Shown here: in pieces, positions 1 through 8,222 of the stretch
Position numbering within the stretch: the stretch's first letter is position 1
How the letters are laid out: the number at the start of each line of letters is the position of its first letter
Source: Halobellus clavatus
GTDB taxonomy: Archaea; Halobacteriota; Halobacteria; Halobacteriales; Haloferacaceae
DNA: 64,000 nt
Assembly: GCF_900107195.1 (NCBI RefSeq)
Contig: NZ_FNPB01000001.1
Coordinates: 62,001 to 126,000 of the forward strand
Direction of reading: 5' to 3'
Program-made: the position numbers and the translations under genes
Notes under the pieces: model-generated
What the model was told of the DNA's origin: nothing
Database searches by the model: none
Seen by the model: the letters and a program-made list of their open reading frames with translations, nothing else

Positions 1-265
1 GTCGGGCACGGTCGACATCCTGGCGCAGACGCCGTACGTCGGGAACACGCTGGCCGGGCTCTTGGTCGTCGAGACGGGGTCGCCGGCGCTCGTCGCCGGC
101 TTCTTCGGCGGGATCGTCCTCTGGATCACCGGATTCCCGGCCGCGCTCGTCGGTGCGGAACGCCGCGTCGAGGCCTTCGCGCCCCTGGTCGCCGGTCTCA
201 GTGCCGTCGTCCTCGCGGGGTTCGGCGTGGTCTTCCTCGCCGAGAGCGTCGCGGTGCTCGCTTAA
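1..265 (+). CDS. C-terminal part of a membrane protein (5' end outside window)
   Basis: The reading frame is open from base 2 and stops with TAA at 263-265, so only about 87 C-terminal residues are present. They form two hydrophobic stretches (around TGSPALVAGFFGGIVLWITG and APLVAGLSAVVLAGFGVVFL) separated by a short polar loop (GAERRVEAF), which suggests the last two membrane helices of a polytopic protein. I do not recognise the family. An internal TTG/GTC region around base 62 could be mistaken for a start, but the upstream codons keep the same high-GC third-position pattern, so the gene almost certainly begins before the window. Confidence 0.6.
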   Translation, partial: SGTVDILAQTPYVGNTLAGLLVVETGSPALVAGFFGGIVLWITGFPAALVGAERRVEAFAPLVAGLSAVVLAGFGVVFLAESVAVLA

Positions 266-327
266 CCCGACGTCGAACCCACAGGTGTCGGAGCGATCAG
301 TGCCGCTCGGAGCCACCGTCGAACGGG

Positions 328-336
328 CATAAACTA
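328..336 (+). promoter_or_regulatory. Probable TATA box of the small gene at 365
   Basis: The sequence CATAAACTA stands out in GC-rich surroundings and is centred about 33 bp before the ATG at 365, the distance expected for a short-leader archaeal promoter. Confidence 0.4.
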
Positions 337-364
337 TGTACCAGCAGGACCCTAATTATCTACG

Positions 365-586
365 ATGTCAGACTCACAGCCGCCCGACGAGCGCATCGAC
401 GAGACGACGACCTGGCCCGAACTCGCGATCGGTCTCTACGACAGACTGACCGGGCGCGGAGCGGAGATCACGTACGACTTCGAGGATATGGAGGTCGAAG
501 TCCCGAGCGGAACCGGCGACGACGCCGAGCACGCGCGGTGGCGCGTCGACGGCACGCTCCGCGTCACGACCCGGGAGCGTGACTGA
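365..586 (+). CDS. Small acidic haloarchaeal protein of unknown function
   Basis: This codes for a 73-residue acidic protein without membrane segments or cysteines. The middle (around TWPELAIGLYDRLTGRGAEI) looks like an amphipathic helix followed by alternating beta strands (EITYDFEDMEVEVPS; ARWRVDGTLRVTT). The pattern loosely resembles small amphi-Trp-type haloarchaeal proteins, but I cannot assign it. The TGA overlaps the GTG start of the next gene by several bases, so the two are probably translated from one message that starts at the TATA-like box near 330. Confidence 0.6.
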   Translation: MSDSQPPDERIDETTTWPELAIGLYDRLTGRGAEITYDFEDMEVEVPSGTGDDAEHARWRVDGTLRVTTRERD

Positions 587-956
587 CGCGCACGCCGAGG
601 AACAGTTCCCGCCCCTCTCGGTTGCTGCGGACCTGACCCTCGAGGTCGCCGGGACCCAGGCCGAGGTGCAGTCCACCGGGGAGCGGTTGTTCGTGCTGTT
701 TCCCTCGCTCCCCGGAGCGGTCCGGGCGCTGCGCCGACTCCCCGAGGGCGGCGAGACGCGTCTGGACGAACTCCTCCGACTGACGGATCTGACCGTCGAG
801 ATTCGGATTCGCGACCGGACGGTGGCCGTCGCCGGCGTCGGAGCCGACCCGGGCGTCGTCTCGACGCAACTCGGGACCGCACCGATCGAGGTCCGGATCG
901 GCGGACTGCTCGGCGCTGTCGGCCGCGAACTCGTGGTCGCGCTCCGTTCGGTGTGA
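579..956 (+). CDS. Conserved hypothetical protein, translationally coupled to the gene before
   Basis: This is a 125-residue protein starting at GTG 579, inside the last codons of the upstream gene. It has no signal peptide or clear membrane helix. Two beta-rich stretches (LTLEVAGTQAEVQSTGERLF; LTVEIRIRDRTVAVAGVGAD) flank an Arg/Leu-rich helix (PGAVRALRRLPEGGETRLDE). The family is not recognised. The overlap argues for one operon with the preceding gene, and the chain ends about 100 bases before egsA, which has its own promoter-like sequence. Confidence 0.6.
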   Translation: MTDAHAEEQFPPLSVAADLTLEVAGTQAEVQSTGERLFVLFPSLPGAVRALRRLPEGGETRLDELLRLTDLTVEIRIRDRTVAVAGVGADPGVVSTQLGTAPIEVRIGGLLGAVGRELVVALRSV

Positions 957-1059
957 GCGTCGACTCCCGTCCTCGGAGCCTCGCGTCCCTGCCCCCCGAG
1001 CGTGGCGGGCCGGGACGGAGACCCTCATCTTCTAAATGGTGCAGCGAAGTACGTGTGCT

Positions 1060-2106
1060 ATGTTCGATAAGACGACGTGGATCAAACTCCCGCGGAACGT
1101 GCTCGTCGGGCACGGCGTCCTCGACGACCTCTCCGACGCGCTCGGAGAACTCCATCTCGCCGGCCGTCCGCTCGTCGTCACGAGTCCGACGCCGAACGAG
1201 TTGGCTGGCGACCGGGTCCGTGCGCAGTTCGACGATCCGGCGACGGTCACCGTCGCGTCGGCGAGTTTCGACGCCGTCGAGCGCGTCATCGACGTCGCGG
1301 AGGCCGAAGACGCCGGCTACCTGGTCGGCCTCGGCGGCGGAAAGCCGATCGACACGGCCAAGATGGCTTCCGACCGGCTGGGGTGCGGCTTCGTCTCTGT
1401 GCCCACGGCTGCCAGCCACGACGGCATCGTTTCGGGCCGGTCGTCGATTCCGGAGGGCGACACCAGACACTCGGTCGCCGCGGATCCGCCGCTGGCGGTC
1501 GTCGCCGACACGGAGATCCTCGCGGAGGCGCCGTGGGACCTCACCACGGCGGGCTGTGCGGACATCGTCTCGAACTACACGGCGGTGAAAGACTGGCAGT
1601 TGGCCCATCGGTTGAAGAACGTCGAGTACAGCGAGTACGCCGGCGCGCTCTCGAAGATGACCGCCGAGATGCTCGTCGAATCCTCTGACGCGATCAAACC
1701 CGGGTTCGAGGAGTCGGCGTGGCTGGTGGCGAAGGCGCTCGTCTCCTCCGGCGTCGCGATGTCGATCGCGGGGTCGTCCCGGCCCGCGTCGGGCGCGGAG
1801 CACCTCATCTCACACCAACTTGACCGACTCGTCCCCGGACGCGCGCTGCACGGCCACCAGGTCGGCGTCGCGGCCATCGTCACCGAGTACCTCCACTCCG
1901 GCGAGCGCGGCGAGTGGGCCGACATCCGCGCCGCGCTCGAAGACGTCGGCGCGCCCACGACCGCCGAGGAACTCGGGATCGACGCGGAGACGTTCCTCGA
2001 AGCGCTCACGACCGCCCACACGATCCGCGATCGATACACGATTCTCGGCGACGGCGTCAGCGACGACGCGGCCCACGAGGCGGCGACGTTCACCGGCGTG
2101 CTCTGA
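1060..2106 (+). CDS. egsA: sn-glycerol-1-phosphate dehydrogenase
   Basis: The enzyme reduces dihydroxyacetone phosphate to sn-glycerol-1-phosphate with NAD(P)H, the step that sets archaeal lipid stereochemistry. It is cytosolic and needs Zn2+. The 348-residue product has the family's N-terminal Rossmann region, the glycine-rich LGGGKPIDTAK stretch (about residues 91-101), the metal-site segment ASHDGIVSGR (about 118-127), GAEHLISHQLD and a later HGHQVGVAA histidine motif. An upstream in-frame ATG at 1036 is less likely, because a TATA-like TTCTAAAT lies at about 1029-1036, well placed for a leaderless start at 1060. It is single-gene in context, with a DUF420 membrane protein downstream. Confidence 0.95.
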   Translation: MFDKTTWIKLPRNVLVGHGVLDDLSDALGELHLAGRPLVVTSPTPNELAGDRVRAQFDDPATVTVASASFDAVERVIDVAEAEDAGYLVGLGGGKPIDTAKMASDRLGCGFVSVPTAASHDGIVSGRSSIPEGDTRHSVAADPPLAVVADTEILAEAPWDLTTAGCADIVSNYTAVKDWQLAHRLKNVEYSEYAGALSKMTAEMLVESSDAIKPGFEESAWLVAKALVSSGVAMSIAGSSRPASGAEHLISHQLDRLVPGRALHGHQVGVAAIVTEYLHSGERGEWADIRAALEDVGAPTTAEELGIDAETFLEALTTAHTIRDRYTILGDGVSDDAAHEAATFTGVL

Positions 2107-2158
2107 GCGAGTCGTCGCGGATCCGAAGACCGAATAGTGCCGAGTCCAACCCTTCGAT

Positions 2159-2782
2159 ATGGCAACTGCGAGCGCCGACAACGCGGCCAAACGGCATCCG
2201 CTGGCGGCCACGATCGTCCTCTCGATCGTCGGCTACGCCGCCGTCGTCGGGACCTTCCTCGGCGTGGTCCCCCGGAGTCTCTTCCCCGAGCTCTCGCTGA
2301 CGGCAGTGAACCGCCTCGCCGACGCGATCGCACTCGTCAACGCGGTGAACGTGCTCGTGATCGCCGCCGGGTGGCGGTGGATCCGGCAGGACGAGGTGAA
2401 AAAACACGCCACCGCGATGGTGACTTCCTTCGTGCTGATCTTGGTGTTCCTCGTGATGTATCTCACCAAGATCGGCGGCGGCGGAACCAAGGAGTTCGTC
2501 GGGCCGAACATCGTCTACTACCCGTATCTGGCGATGCTCGCGATCCACATCGTCCTCTCGATCGTCGCGGTTCCGGTGGTGCTGTACGCGCTCGTACTCG
2601 GCGCGACGCACTCGCCGGCCGAACTGCGGACGGAGACGCGACACCGCACGGTCGGTCGGATCGCCGCGGGATCGTGGCTGCTGTCGCTCACCCTCGGCGT
2701 CGTCACCTACCTCCTGCTGAATCACGCCTTCGACTGGGAGTACGTCGAGGCGGCCGCGGCGACGCTGCTTCTCGTCGGCTGA
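2159..2782 (+). CDS. DUF420 family membrane protein
   Basis: This is a 207-residue protein with about five to six predicted helices: near 17-37 (LAATIVLSIVGYAAVVGTFL), 55-75, 85-105 (MVTSFVLILVFLVMYLTKIG), 123-145, and 166-190. The conserved family features are polar/His-bearing helix ends, H in KKHATAMVTSF and the AIHIVLSIVAVPVVLYAL segment. DUF420 (YozB/CtaM-like) proteins are linked in bacteria to haem-copper oxidase maturation. That role here is inference from the family, though a large respiratory cluster lies 11 kb downstream. It starts at ATG 2159, about 50 bases after egsA. Confidence 0.8.
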   Translation: MATASADNAAKRHPLAATIVLSIVGYAAVVGTFLGVVPRSLFPELSLTAVNRLADAIALVNAVNVLVIAAGWRWIRQDEVKKHATAMVTSFVLILVFLVMYLTKIGGGGTKEFVGPNIVYYPYLAMLAIHIVLSIVAVPVVLYALVLGATHSPAELRTETRHRTVGRIAAGSWLLSLTLGVVTYLLLNHAFDWEYVEAAAATLLLVG

Positions 2783-2797
2783 CCCGATCCAGCCGAA

Positions 2798-2807
2798 CCA
2801 TTTTACC
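2798..2807 (+). promoter_or_regulatory. TATA box of the VOC gene
   Basis: CCATTTTACC is centred about 30 bp before the ATG at 2833. The spacing fits a leaderless haloarchaeal transcript and supports that start codon over the long upstream-open frame. Confidence 0.5.
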
Positions 2808-2832
2808 GTCCGGCGCCGTCGCTCTCGCTGGT

Positions 2833-3330
2833 ATGAGTGGCACGCAGTACACGCACGTCAGTATCCTCGCGACCGACCTGGATGCTTCAGTCGAGTTTTA
2901 CGAGTCGGTGTTCGGGATGGAACAGATCCCGACGCCCGGCTTCGACGAACCGACGCAGTGGCTCGCCTGCGGCGATCTCCAGTTGCACATCGTCGAACGG
3001 GCGGACGAACCACCGGCGTTCAACCACCACGCGCTCCACGTCGACGATTTCGAGGCAGTCTACGAGGCCATCCGCGCCCACGAGAGCGCCGAGGTGGAAC
3101 TCCTGCCACAGATCGAGACCGGCTACGTCGACGGTGAGCCGCCGGTGTACGTGCTCCCGTCCGGCGCGGTACAGTTCTACATCCGCGATCCCGCCGGCAA
3201 CCTCGTCGAGGTGAACGCGCCCGACGCGGAGGCCCTCGACGACGGGGTCGTGGGGAATCTCGTCGAGCGGACCGACGTGGCGGCACCCGGACCCGACGAG
3301 GCGGCCGCACCGATCTATATGGACGACTGA
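2833..3330 (+). CDS. VOC (glyoxalase/dioxygenase-fold) protein
   Basis: This is a 165-residue member of the vicinal-oxygen-chelate superfamily. The opening strand THVSILATDLDASVEFYESV (residues 6-25) gives the first metal-ligand His. FNHHALHVDDF (about 62-72) and the terminal FYIRDPAGNLVEV (about 115-128) give the second module with the usual acidic ligand. These folds serve glyoxalase I, extradiol dioxygenases and resistance proteins, and the substrate cannot be told from sequence. The C-terminal tail after residue 130 is acidic and low-complexity. It stands alone, with its own TATA-like box at 2798. Confidence 0.8.
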   Translation: MSGTQYTHVSILATDLDASVEFYESVFGMEQIPTPGFDEPTQWLACGDLQLHIVERADEPPAFNHHALHVDDFEAVYEAIRAHESAEVELLPQIETGYVDGEPPVYVLPSGAVQFYIRDPAGNLVEVNAPDAEALDDGVVGNLVERTDVAAPGPDEAAAPIYMDD

Positions 3331-3345
3331 GACGGATCAGAGGCG

Positions 3346-3414
3346 ACAGCCACGCCCGAGCCGGAGGCGGCAGACGCCGGATCGCAGCCAACAGCTACAC
3401 CCGAGCCGGAAGCG
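3346..3414. repeat. Imperfect 24-bp direct repeat in the intergenic region
   Basis: Two copies (3346-3369 and 3391-3414) share 21 of 24 bases, spaced by 45 bp, downstream of the VOC gene. The cores are CCCGAGCCGGA. No coding frame is convincing across them, and the rest of 3331-3506 shows nothing recognisable. Confidence 0.6.
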
Positions 3415-3506
3415 AGCGACCACCCGCGGGACCGGCGGCTACGGGCAGTCACCCTCCGGTCTCCGCACGACAACGATGCGGCGTTTCGACCGCCGGAATG
3501 TCGAGG

Positions 3507-3516
3507 GTTTTTATCG
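3507..3516 (+). promoter_or_regulatory. TATA box of the glycosyltransferase gene
   Basis: GTTTTTATCG lies 21-30 bp before ATG 3537, a typical position for a leaderless transcript. It excludes the in-frame upstream ATG at 3498. Confidence 0.5.
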
Positions 3517-3536
3517 CCACGCCGGAATCCTCGGAT

Positions 3537-4595
3537 ATGCGCGTCGCGTTCGTCTCGCTGTATCCCGATCAACGCCGTTCAGACGGGGCAACGAGGCGTG
3601 CACGACGAGTCGCCGAGCGGTTGGCCGCCCGCGACCACGACGTCGTCTTCTTCTGTACGCAGTGGTGGGACGGGCCGCTGGATCGGTTCGAGCAGAACGG
3701 CGTCGAGTACGTCGGAGTGACCGAGACGCCGTCGGCGCGGGGGTTCGCCTCGAAACTGCCGTTCGCGCTGCGACGAGCCGGTCCGGATGTCGTCCACGTG
3801 ACCAACAGCCCGCCCTCCCAGGTCGTCGCGGCGAAGACGGCCGCACGGGTACTCAGAGTGCCGGTGATCGTCGACTGGTGGGAGAGACGCGACGGCGACA
3901 CCACGCGGATGTGCCGCCGGGCCGTGAGCGGCGCGAGTCGGGTGCTCGCCCCCTCACGGCTGGTGAAGACCGACGTTCGCGAGTACGGCGTCGCCGCCGA
4001 CGCAATCGACGTCGTCCCGGAGTCGATCGACTTCGACCTCGTTCGCGACGCCGGCGTCGACCACCGCGCGGACGTGGTGTACGCGCGTCGCTTAGACGAG
4101 CACGCCAACGTCGAGTCGTTTCTCCTGGCGCTGGCGGAACTCCGGGACCGCGACTGGCGTGCGGCCATCGTCGGCGACGGTCCCGAGCGCGAGGCCGCGA
4201 TGGAGACGGCCGCGGAGCTCCGTATCGACGACCGCGTCGCGTTCCTCGGGGCACTGGATCCCGCGGAGTTCGTGCCGATATTCAAGGGCGCACACGTGTT
4301 CGCGCAGACGGCGACCGTCGAGCCGTTTCCCCGCGGCCTGCTGTGGGCGCTGGCCTGCGGGTGTGTCGGCATCGTCGAGTATCAGGCCCGTTCGAGCGCG
4401 CACGAGTTGGTCGAGAACCGCGAGCGGGGCGCTCGCGTTACGAGTCCCCAAGAACTGGCTGACGAGGTCGTCGCCGCCGCCGGGCACGAACGCGAGACGA
4501 TCAACGAGACGTTCATCGAGTACGACCACGGAGCCGTACTGGACAGCTACGAACGCATCTACGAGGCCGAAATCGACGAATACGGGCTATTCTGA
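3537..4595 (+). CDS. GT4-type glycosyltransferase
   Basis: This is a 352-residue GT-B fold enzyme. The N-terminal half begins with a Rossmann strand (MRVAFVSLYPDQRRSDGATR) and carries the acceptor-side VVHVTNSPPSQVVAAK segment. The C-terminal half contains the donor-binding pattern: VDHRADVVYARRLDEHANVE, AAIVGDGPEREA and FAQTATVEPFPRGLLWALACG, a variant of the retaining-GT EX7E region (E in TVEPFPRG, then E in GIVEYQ). It probably transfers a nucleotide-sugar-derived hexose to a lipid or glycoprotein, but donor and acceptor are unknown. The start at 3537 is supported by a TATA-like box 21-30 bp upstream. There are no partner genes alongside. Confidence 0.8.
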   Translation: MRVAFVSLYPDQRRSDGATRRARRVAERLAARDHDVVFFCTQWWDGPLDRFEQNGVEYVGVTETPSARGFASKLPFALRRAGPDVVHVTNSPPSQVVAAKTAARVLRVPVIVDWWERRDGDTTRMCRRAVSGASRVLAPSRLVKTDVREYGVAADAIDVVPESIDFDLVRDAGVDHRADVVYARRLDEHANVESFLLALAELRDRDWRAAIVGDGPEREAAMETAAELRIDDRVAFLGALDPAEFVPIFKGAHVFAQTATVEPFPRGLLWALACGCVGIVEYQARSSAHELVENRERGARVTSPQELADEVVAAAGHERETINETFIEYDHGAVLDSYERIYEAEIDEYGLF

Positions 4596-4607
4596 GCCCC
4601 GAAGGGC

Positions 4608-5168
4608 TTACTCCTCCTCGATCTCGTAATCGCCGCCGTACTTGAGGAAGAAGAAGGCGAGTCCGAGGGTGGCGACCATCGCGAACGTCGTCGCGACCCC
4701 GAGCGTCTTCGCAGAGTTCGGGAGTTCCGGCGCGCCCGATCCCGACGGCGTCGAGAGGGATTCGACGACCTCGATGGACGCGACCATCCCCGCAGTTCGG
4801 TGGGGCTGACAGTAGTACTCGTAGGTACCGACCGTCTCGAACGTGTGCGTGTACGTGAAGCCCGTGTTCTCGATCGGCTCGTGGCCCTCCCAGTTCGCCC
4901 CTTCGGGCTGGCTCTCGACGACGATGTTGTGGTTGTCCGAGTCCCAGACGAACTCGACCGTCGTGCCGGGCGTGATTTCGAGCGGTTCCTCGGTGCCCGG
5001 TTCGTAGACCAGCGATCCGCCGGGGCCGACCGTCACGGTCTCGGTGGCGCCGCCGCCACCGCCGTCTTCCTGTGCCGCTGCGGTCCCGGCTGCGCCGGTC
5101 GCCGCCGCGGTGCCGGCCGCCGTCGTGAGGAAGGCGCGACGGGACATCTCCGCGTTGCCGTCAGTCAT
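4608..5168 (-). CDS. Membrane-anchored halocyanin-like blue copper protein
   Basis: This is a 186-residue predicted periplasm-facing electron carrier. The N-terminus has a twin-arginine signal (MSRRAFLTT, residues 8-16) with an Ala-rich hydrophobic stretch. The plastocyanin domain follows (about 40-138), with type-1 copper ligands visible as His in SDNHNIV and Cys/His/Met in YYCQPHRTAGM. A short linker leads to a C-terminal membrane helix (TLGVATTFAMVATLGLAFFF) and an acidic cytoplasmic tail. The cupredoxin core is almost identical to that of the gene at 16530-17180, although the ends differ. It likely shuttles electrons in respiration. It is convergent with the glycosyltransferase and has its own promoter. 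Confidence 0.9.
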   Translation of the reverse strand: MTDGNAEMSRRAFLTTAAGTAAATGAAGTAAAQEDGGGGGATETVTVGPGGSLVYEPGTEEPLEITPGTTVEFVWDSDNHNIVVESQPEGANWEGHEPIENTGFTYTHTFETVGTYEYYCQPHRTAGMVASIEVVESLSTPSGSGAPELPNSAKTLGVATTFAMVATLGLAFFFLKYGGDYEIEEE

Positions 5169-5193
5169 ACCCGGGGGTTGGGAGTCGCCTGTA

Positions 5194-5206
5194 GTGAATA
5201 CTTTGG
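5194..5206 (-). promoter_or_regulatory. TATA box of the halocyanin gene
   Basis: On the minus strand the AT-rich CCAAAGTATTCAC is centred about 32 bp upstream of the ATG at 5168, in an otherwise GC-rich gap. Confidence 0.45.
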
Positions 5207-5240
5207 TTTGTCTCCTTCCACGGGAGCGGAACCGGTAGCG

Positions 5241-5696
5241 TCACTCGATGCTCGGCGCTTCGCGACCCTTCATCTTCGTGATCTCGAGTTCGTACCACGC
5301 GGGGTCGAGATCCGCCGACGGCCGATCGAACACCGAGAGGCCGGCGAGAGAGGCGAACTCGGCGAAGATCTCCGACGCGTCCATCGCCGCCGGTGACGCC
5401 TCCTCGATCGGCTGGAGCCGACCCTCGACGACGACGCTCCGCCAGTCGCTCGGGTCGTTCCACTCGTAGGCGACCAGCGAGACGCGGTTCGATGCCTCGA
5501 GTCGGGCACTCTTCTCGCTGTCCTCGTGGAACACCAACTGGAAGATGCACCGGTTCTCGAGGACGTCGTAGCCGAACGAGATCGGGAGGCTATACGGGAC
5601 GTCGCCCCCGAACGAGAGGACACCGTGTCCCTGTGAGGTGAGGAACGACGCGACCGCTTTGTCGTCCATCGCGACACCGTAATCACCACGCGGCAT
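5241..5696 (-). CDS. Pyridoxamine 5'-phosphate oxidase-like flavin-binding protein
   Basis: This is a 151-residue split-beta-barrel (PNPOx-like) protein of the kind that binds FMN, F420 or haem. Visible family features are the opening helix DDKAVASFLTSQGHGVLSF, the strand pair VPYSLPISFGYDVLENRCIF, KSARLEASNRVSLVAYEW (phosphate-contact region) and SVVVEGRLQPIEE. Its substrate is unknown. The frame stays open further upstream (other ATG at 5711), but MPRGDYGVAMDD at 5696 is the usual type of start for haloarchaeal members. It is divergent from the MTH865-like gene over a 124-base shared promoter region. Confidence 0.75.
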   Translation of the reverse strand: MPRGDYGVAMDDKAVASFLTSQGHGVLSFGGDVPYSLPISFGYDVLENRCIFQLVFHEDSEKSARLEASNRVSLVAYEWNDPSDWRSVVVEGRLQPIEEASPAAMDASEIFAEFASLAGLSVFDRPSADLDPAWYELEITKMKGREAPSIE

Positions 5697-5820
5697 TGGT
5701 GGCGCTTCCATATCGACGTCAAAGAAAGCACGGGCCGAACCCCGGTGTCCGAGCAACAACTCACAACCCGTTTGTGGTGGTTCCGGAACGTTTTTGCAGG
5801 TCGTCTCGCACGTCTCGGCT

Positions 5821-6078
5821 ATGGCAGACGTTGAGGCGGAACTCCGCCAGCAGTTCACCGACGCGTTCAGTGGTGCCGACTACCCCGTCACGAGTCAGAT
5901 GGACCTCGTCCCGACGCTCCCGGACGGCCCGGGGACGAAGTTCGAAGCCGGCGACGTGACGCTGAGCGCGATGGAGATGGCCGCGAAGCTCGGCTCCCAC
6001 CAGGACTTCCCGTACGACGACGTCGAGTCGCTCGTCGACGACGTCATCGAGGGGCTGAAGGCCGAAGGGATTATCTGA
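5821..6078 (+). CDS. MTH865-like small protein
   Basis: This is an 85-residue protein matching the MTH865 family of small archaeal helical proteins of unknown function. Typical features are the N-terminal helix ADVEAELRQQFTDAFSGADY, the central VTSQMDLVPTLPDG, and the C-terminal helix FPYDDVESLVDDVIEGLKAE. It has no cysteines and no membrane segment. A T-rich box (ACGTTTTTGC, about 5789) lies 27-32 bp upstream of the ATG at 5821, which favours this start over an in-frame GTG-like start near 5794. Confidence 0.8.
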   Translation: MADVEAELRQQFTDAFSGADYPVTSQMDLVPTLPDGPGTKFEAGDVTLSAMEMAAKLGSHQDFPYDDVESLVDDVIEGLKAEGII

Positions 6079-6198
6079 TCCGGCGAGCGTTCCTCGCGTT
6101 ATAGCCCACGGCGGTCGGCTGTTGCGGCCGTCGAGGCAGTGAGCGATGGTGACCGGTGGGACCCGAACGCTTTCGTCCGCGGCGGCGAACGCGGAGGT

Positions 6199-8052
6199 AT
6201 GCCCCACGACATCGAGCGGTACCTCAACGTTCGGAGTGCCTACGGCGCGTCGATCGGACCCGAGGACGAAGCACTCGCGTTTCTGATGGATACGACCGGC
6301 GTCCCGCAGGTGTGGACGATCGACGAGCCCGGTGGCTGGCCCGAGCAGCGGACCTTCTTCGACGAGCGGGTGACGTTCGTCTCGTGGTCGCCGACTCGCC
6401 GGGAGTTCGCGTTCGGGATGGACGAGGGCGGGAACGAGCGCGCGCAACTGTTCCGATACGACCTGGCCGACGGTGCGATCACCAACCTCACTGCGGACCC
6501 GGAGGCGAAGCATCGCTGGGGCGGGTGGAGCCACGACGGCGAGCGGTTCGCGTTCACCTCCAACCGTCGCGAGGCATCCGTCTTCGACGTGTACGTCCAG
6601 GGACGAGACGAGCGCGGCAGTGCCGCCGACCTGATCACCGAAGGCGACGGGTGGCTGACGCTCGGCGGATGGTCCCCCGACGATTCGCGGCTCATCGTCT
6701 CACAAGCGTATTCGAACTTCGATCAGGACGTCTCGGTCCTCGACGTCGAAAGCGGCGAACTGACGCTGTTGACCCCGCACGACGGAACCGTCCGGTTCCA
6801 GAGCCCCGAGTGGGGGCCCGACGGAGAGCGCGTGTATCTCGTCTCCGACCGCGAGAGCGACACGCTCGATCTGTGGTGCGTCGACGTCGAAACCGGTGAG
6901 TTCGCGCTCGTCGAGCGCGACCCCGACTGGGAGATCGACGGCGTCGCCGTCGACGAGGAGACGGGGCGGATCGCGTACGCCACGAACGTCGACGGCTACA
7001 CCGAACTGACCGTGGGCCACCTCCGCGCGCCCGACTCGGCGGAATCGGCGGCCCCGGCGATCGAGGAGGGGCCGGCACCCGCGCTGCCGCGCGGCGTGAT
7101 CGGCGGTGTCGAGTTCGACAGCGCGGGGGACCGGTTCGCCGTGACCGTGACGCAGCGCGGTGATCCCGCCAACGTCTACGTCGTCGAGTCGGACGCGGTG
7201 ACCGCCGTGGACGAAGGGTCGGAGCGCCCGGCCGAGCGCTGGACGCGGGCGGCGACCGCGGGAATCCCGCGGGACACGTTCGTCGCGCCCGAACTGGTCC
7301 ACTACCCGACGTTCGACGGACGGGAGATTCCGGCGTTCTTCTCGACCCCCGAGTCCGACACGGGGACGGACGAGACGCCGGTGATCGTCGACATCCACGG
7401 CGGCCCCGAGTCCCAGCGCCGACCCTCGTTCAGCGCGGTGACGCAGTACTTCCTCGCGAACGGCTATGCGGTCTTCGAACCCAACGTCCGCGGCTCGGCG
7501 GGCTACGGGAAGGCCTACGGCCACCTCGACGACGTCGAAAACCGGATGGATTCGGTGAAGGACATCAAAGCGGCCGTCGAGTGGCTCGAAGACCATCCGG
7601 CGATCGACCCCGACCGGATCGTCGCGATGGGGGGCTCCTACGGCGGGTTTATGGTGCTCGCTGCGATGACTGAGTATCCCGATCTGTGGGCCGCCGGCGT
7701 CGACATCGTCGGAATCGCGAACTTCGTCACGTTCCTCGAGAACACCGGCGAGTGGCGGCGCGAACTCAGGGAAGCCGAGTACGGTTCACTCGACGACGAC
7801 CGCGCGTTCCTCGAATCGATCTCACCGCTCAACACCATCGAGGAGATCCGCGCGCCGCTCTTCGTCATCCACGGCGCGAACGACCCGCGGGTCCCCGTCT
7901 CGGAGGCGCACCAACTCGTCGAGGCCGCGAGCGAACACGTCCCGGTCCGAGAGCGCATCTTCGAGGACGAGGGCCACGGCATCGCGAAACTGGAGAACCG
8001 AATCGAGGCCTACAGCGAGGTGGTCGAGTTCCTGCGTGAGCACGTCCCGTGA
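6199..8052 (+). CDS. S9 family serine peptidase (prolyl-oligopeptidase / acylaminoacyl-peptidase type)
   Basis: This is a 617-residue peptidase. The N-terminal two-thirds (about 25-370) is a WD-like beta-propeller with repeated motifs such as SWSPTRREFAF, GGWSHDGERFAFTSN, LGGWSPDDSRLIVS and SPEWGPDGERVYLVSD. The C-terminal alpha/beta-hydrolase domain has the nucleophile elbow GGSYGGF (Ser about 480), Asp about 562 in GANDPRVP and His about 593 in EGHGI. It cleaves short peptides, probably in the cytosol, as no signal peptide is visible. An in-frame GTG at 6139 would add 20 residues. ATG 6199 (MPHDIERYLNVRS) matches the conserved beginning better. Confidence 0.9.
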   Translation: MPHDIERYLNVRSAYGASIGPEDEALAFLMDTTGVPQVWTIDEPGGWPEQRTFFDERVTFVSWSPTRREFAFGMDEGGNERAQLFRYDLADGAITNLTADPEAKHRWGGWSHDGERFAFTSNRREASVFDVYVQGRDERGSAADLITEGDGWLTLGGWSPDDSRLIVSQAYSNFDQDVSVLDVESGELTLLTPHDGTVRFQSPEWGPDGERVYLVSDRESDTLDLWCVDVETGEFALVERDPDWEIDGVAVDEETGRIAYATNVDGYTELTVGHLRAPDSAESAAPAIEEGPAPALPRGVIGGVEFDSAGDRFAVTVTQRGDPANVYVVESDAVTAVDEGSERPAERWTRAATAGIPRDTFVAPELVHYPTFDGREIPAFFSTPESDTGTDETPVIVDIHGGPESQRRPSFSAVTQYFLANGYAVFEPNVRGSAGYGKAYGHLDDVENRMDSVKDIKAAVEWLEDHPAIDPDRIVAMGGSYGGFMVLAAMTEYPDLWAAGVDIVGIANFVTFLENTGEWRRELREAEYGSLDDDRAFLESISPLNTIEEIRAPLFVIHGANDPRVPVSEAHQLVEAASEHVPVRERIFEDEGHGIAKLENRIEAYSEVVEFLREHVP

Positions 8053-8222
8053 GCGCCCGCGCGGAACTTGTCTCAATTGAAGACACTAACGGGTTTTGGC
8101 GCACTGGTAATAGCTACCAAGTCCCGTCGAATTCGGCGAGTTTACACACCAAGGGGTGAGTACGGGACTGAACCGGTCTGCCGGGCAAACATCTTAATGG
8201 ACTGACGTTCAAGGGGTGCGGT

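Noticed and set aside
436-1803. Long minus-strand open frame of about 455 codons opposite egsA
   Set aside because: It runs antisense through egsA and two small genes and is Arg/Pro-rich with no family features. In very GC-rich DNA such antisense frames are common.
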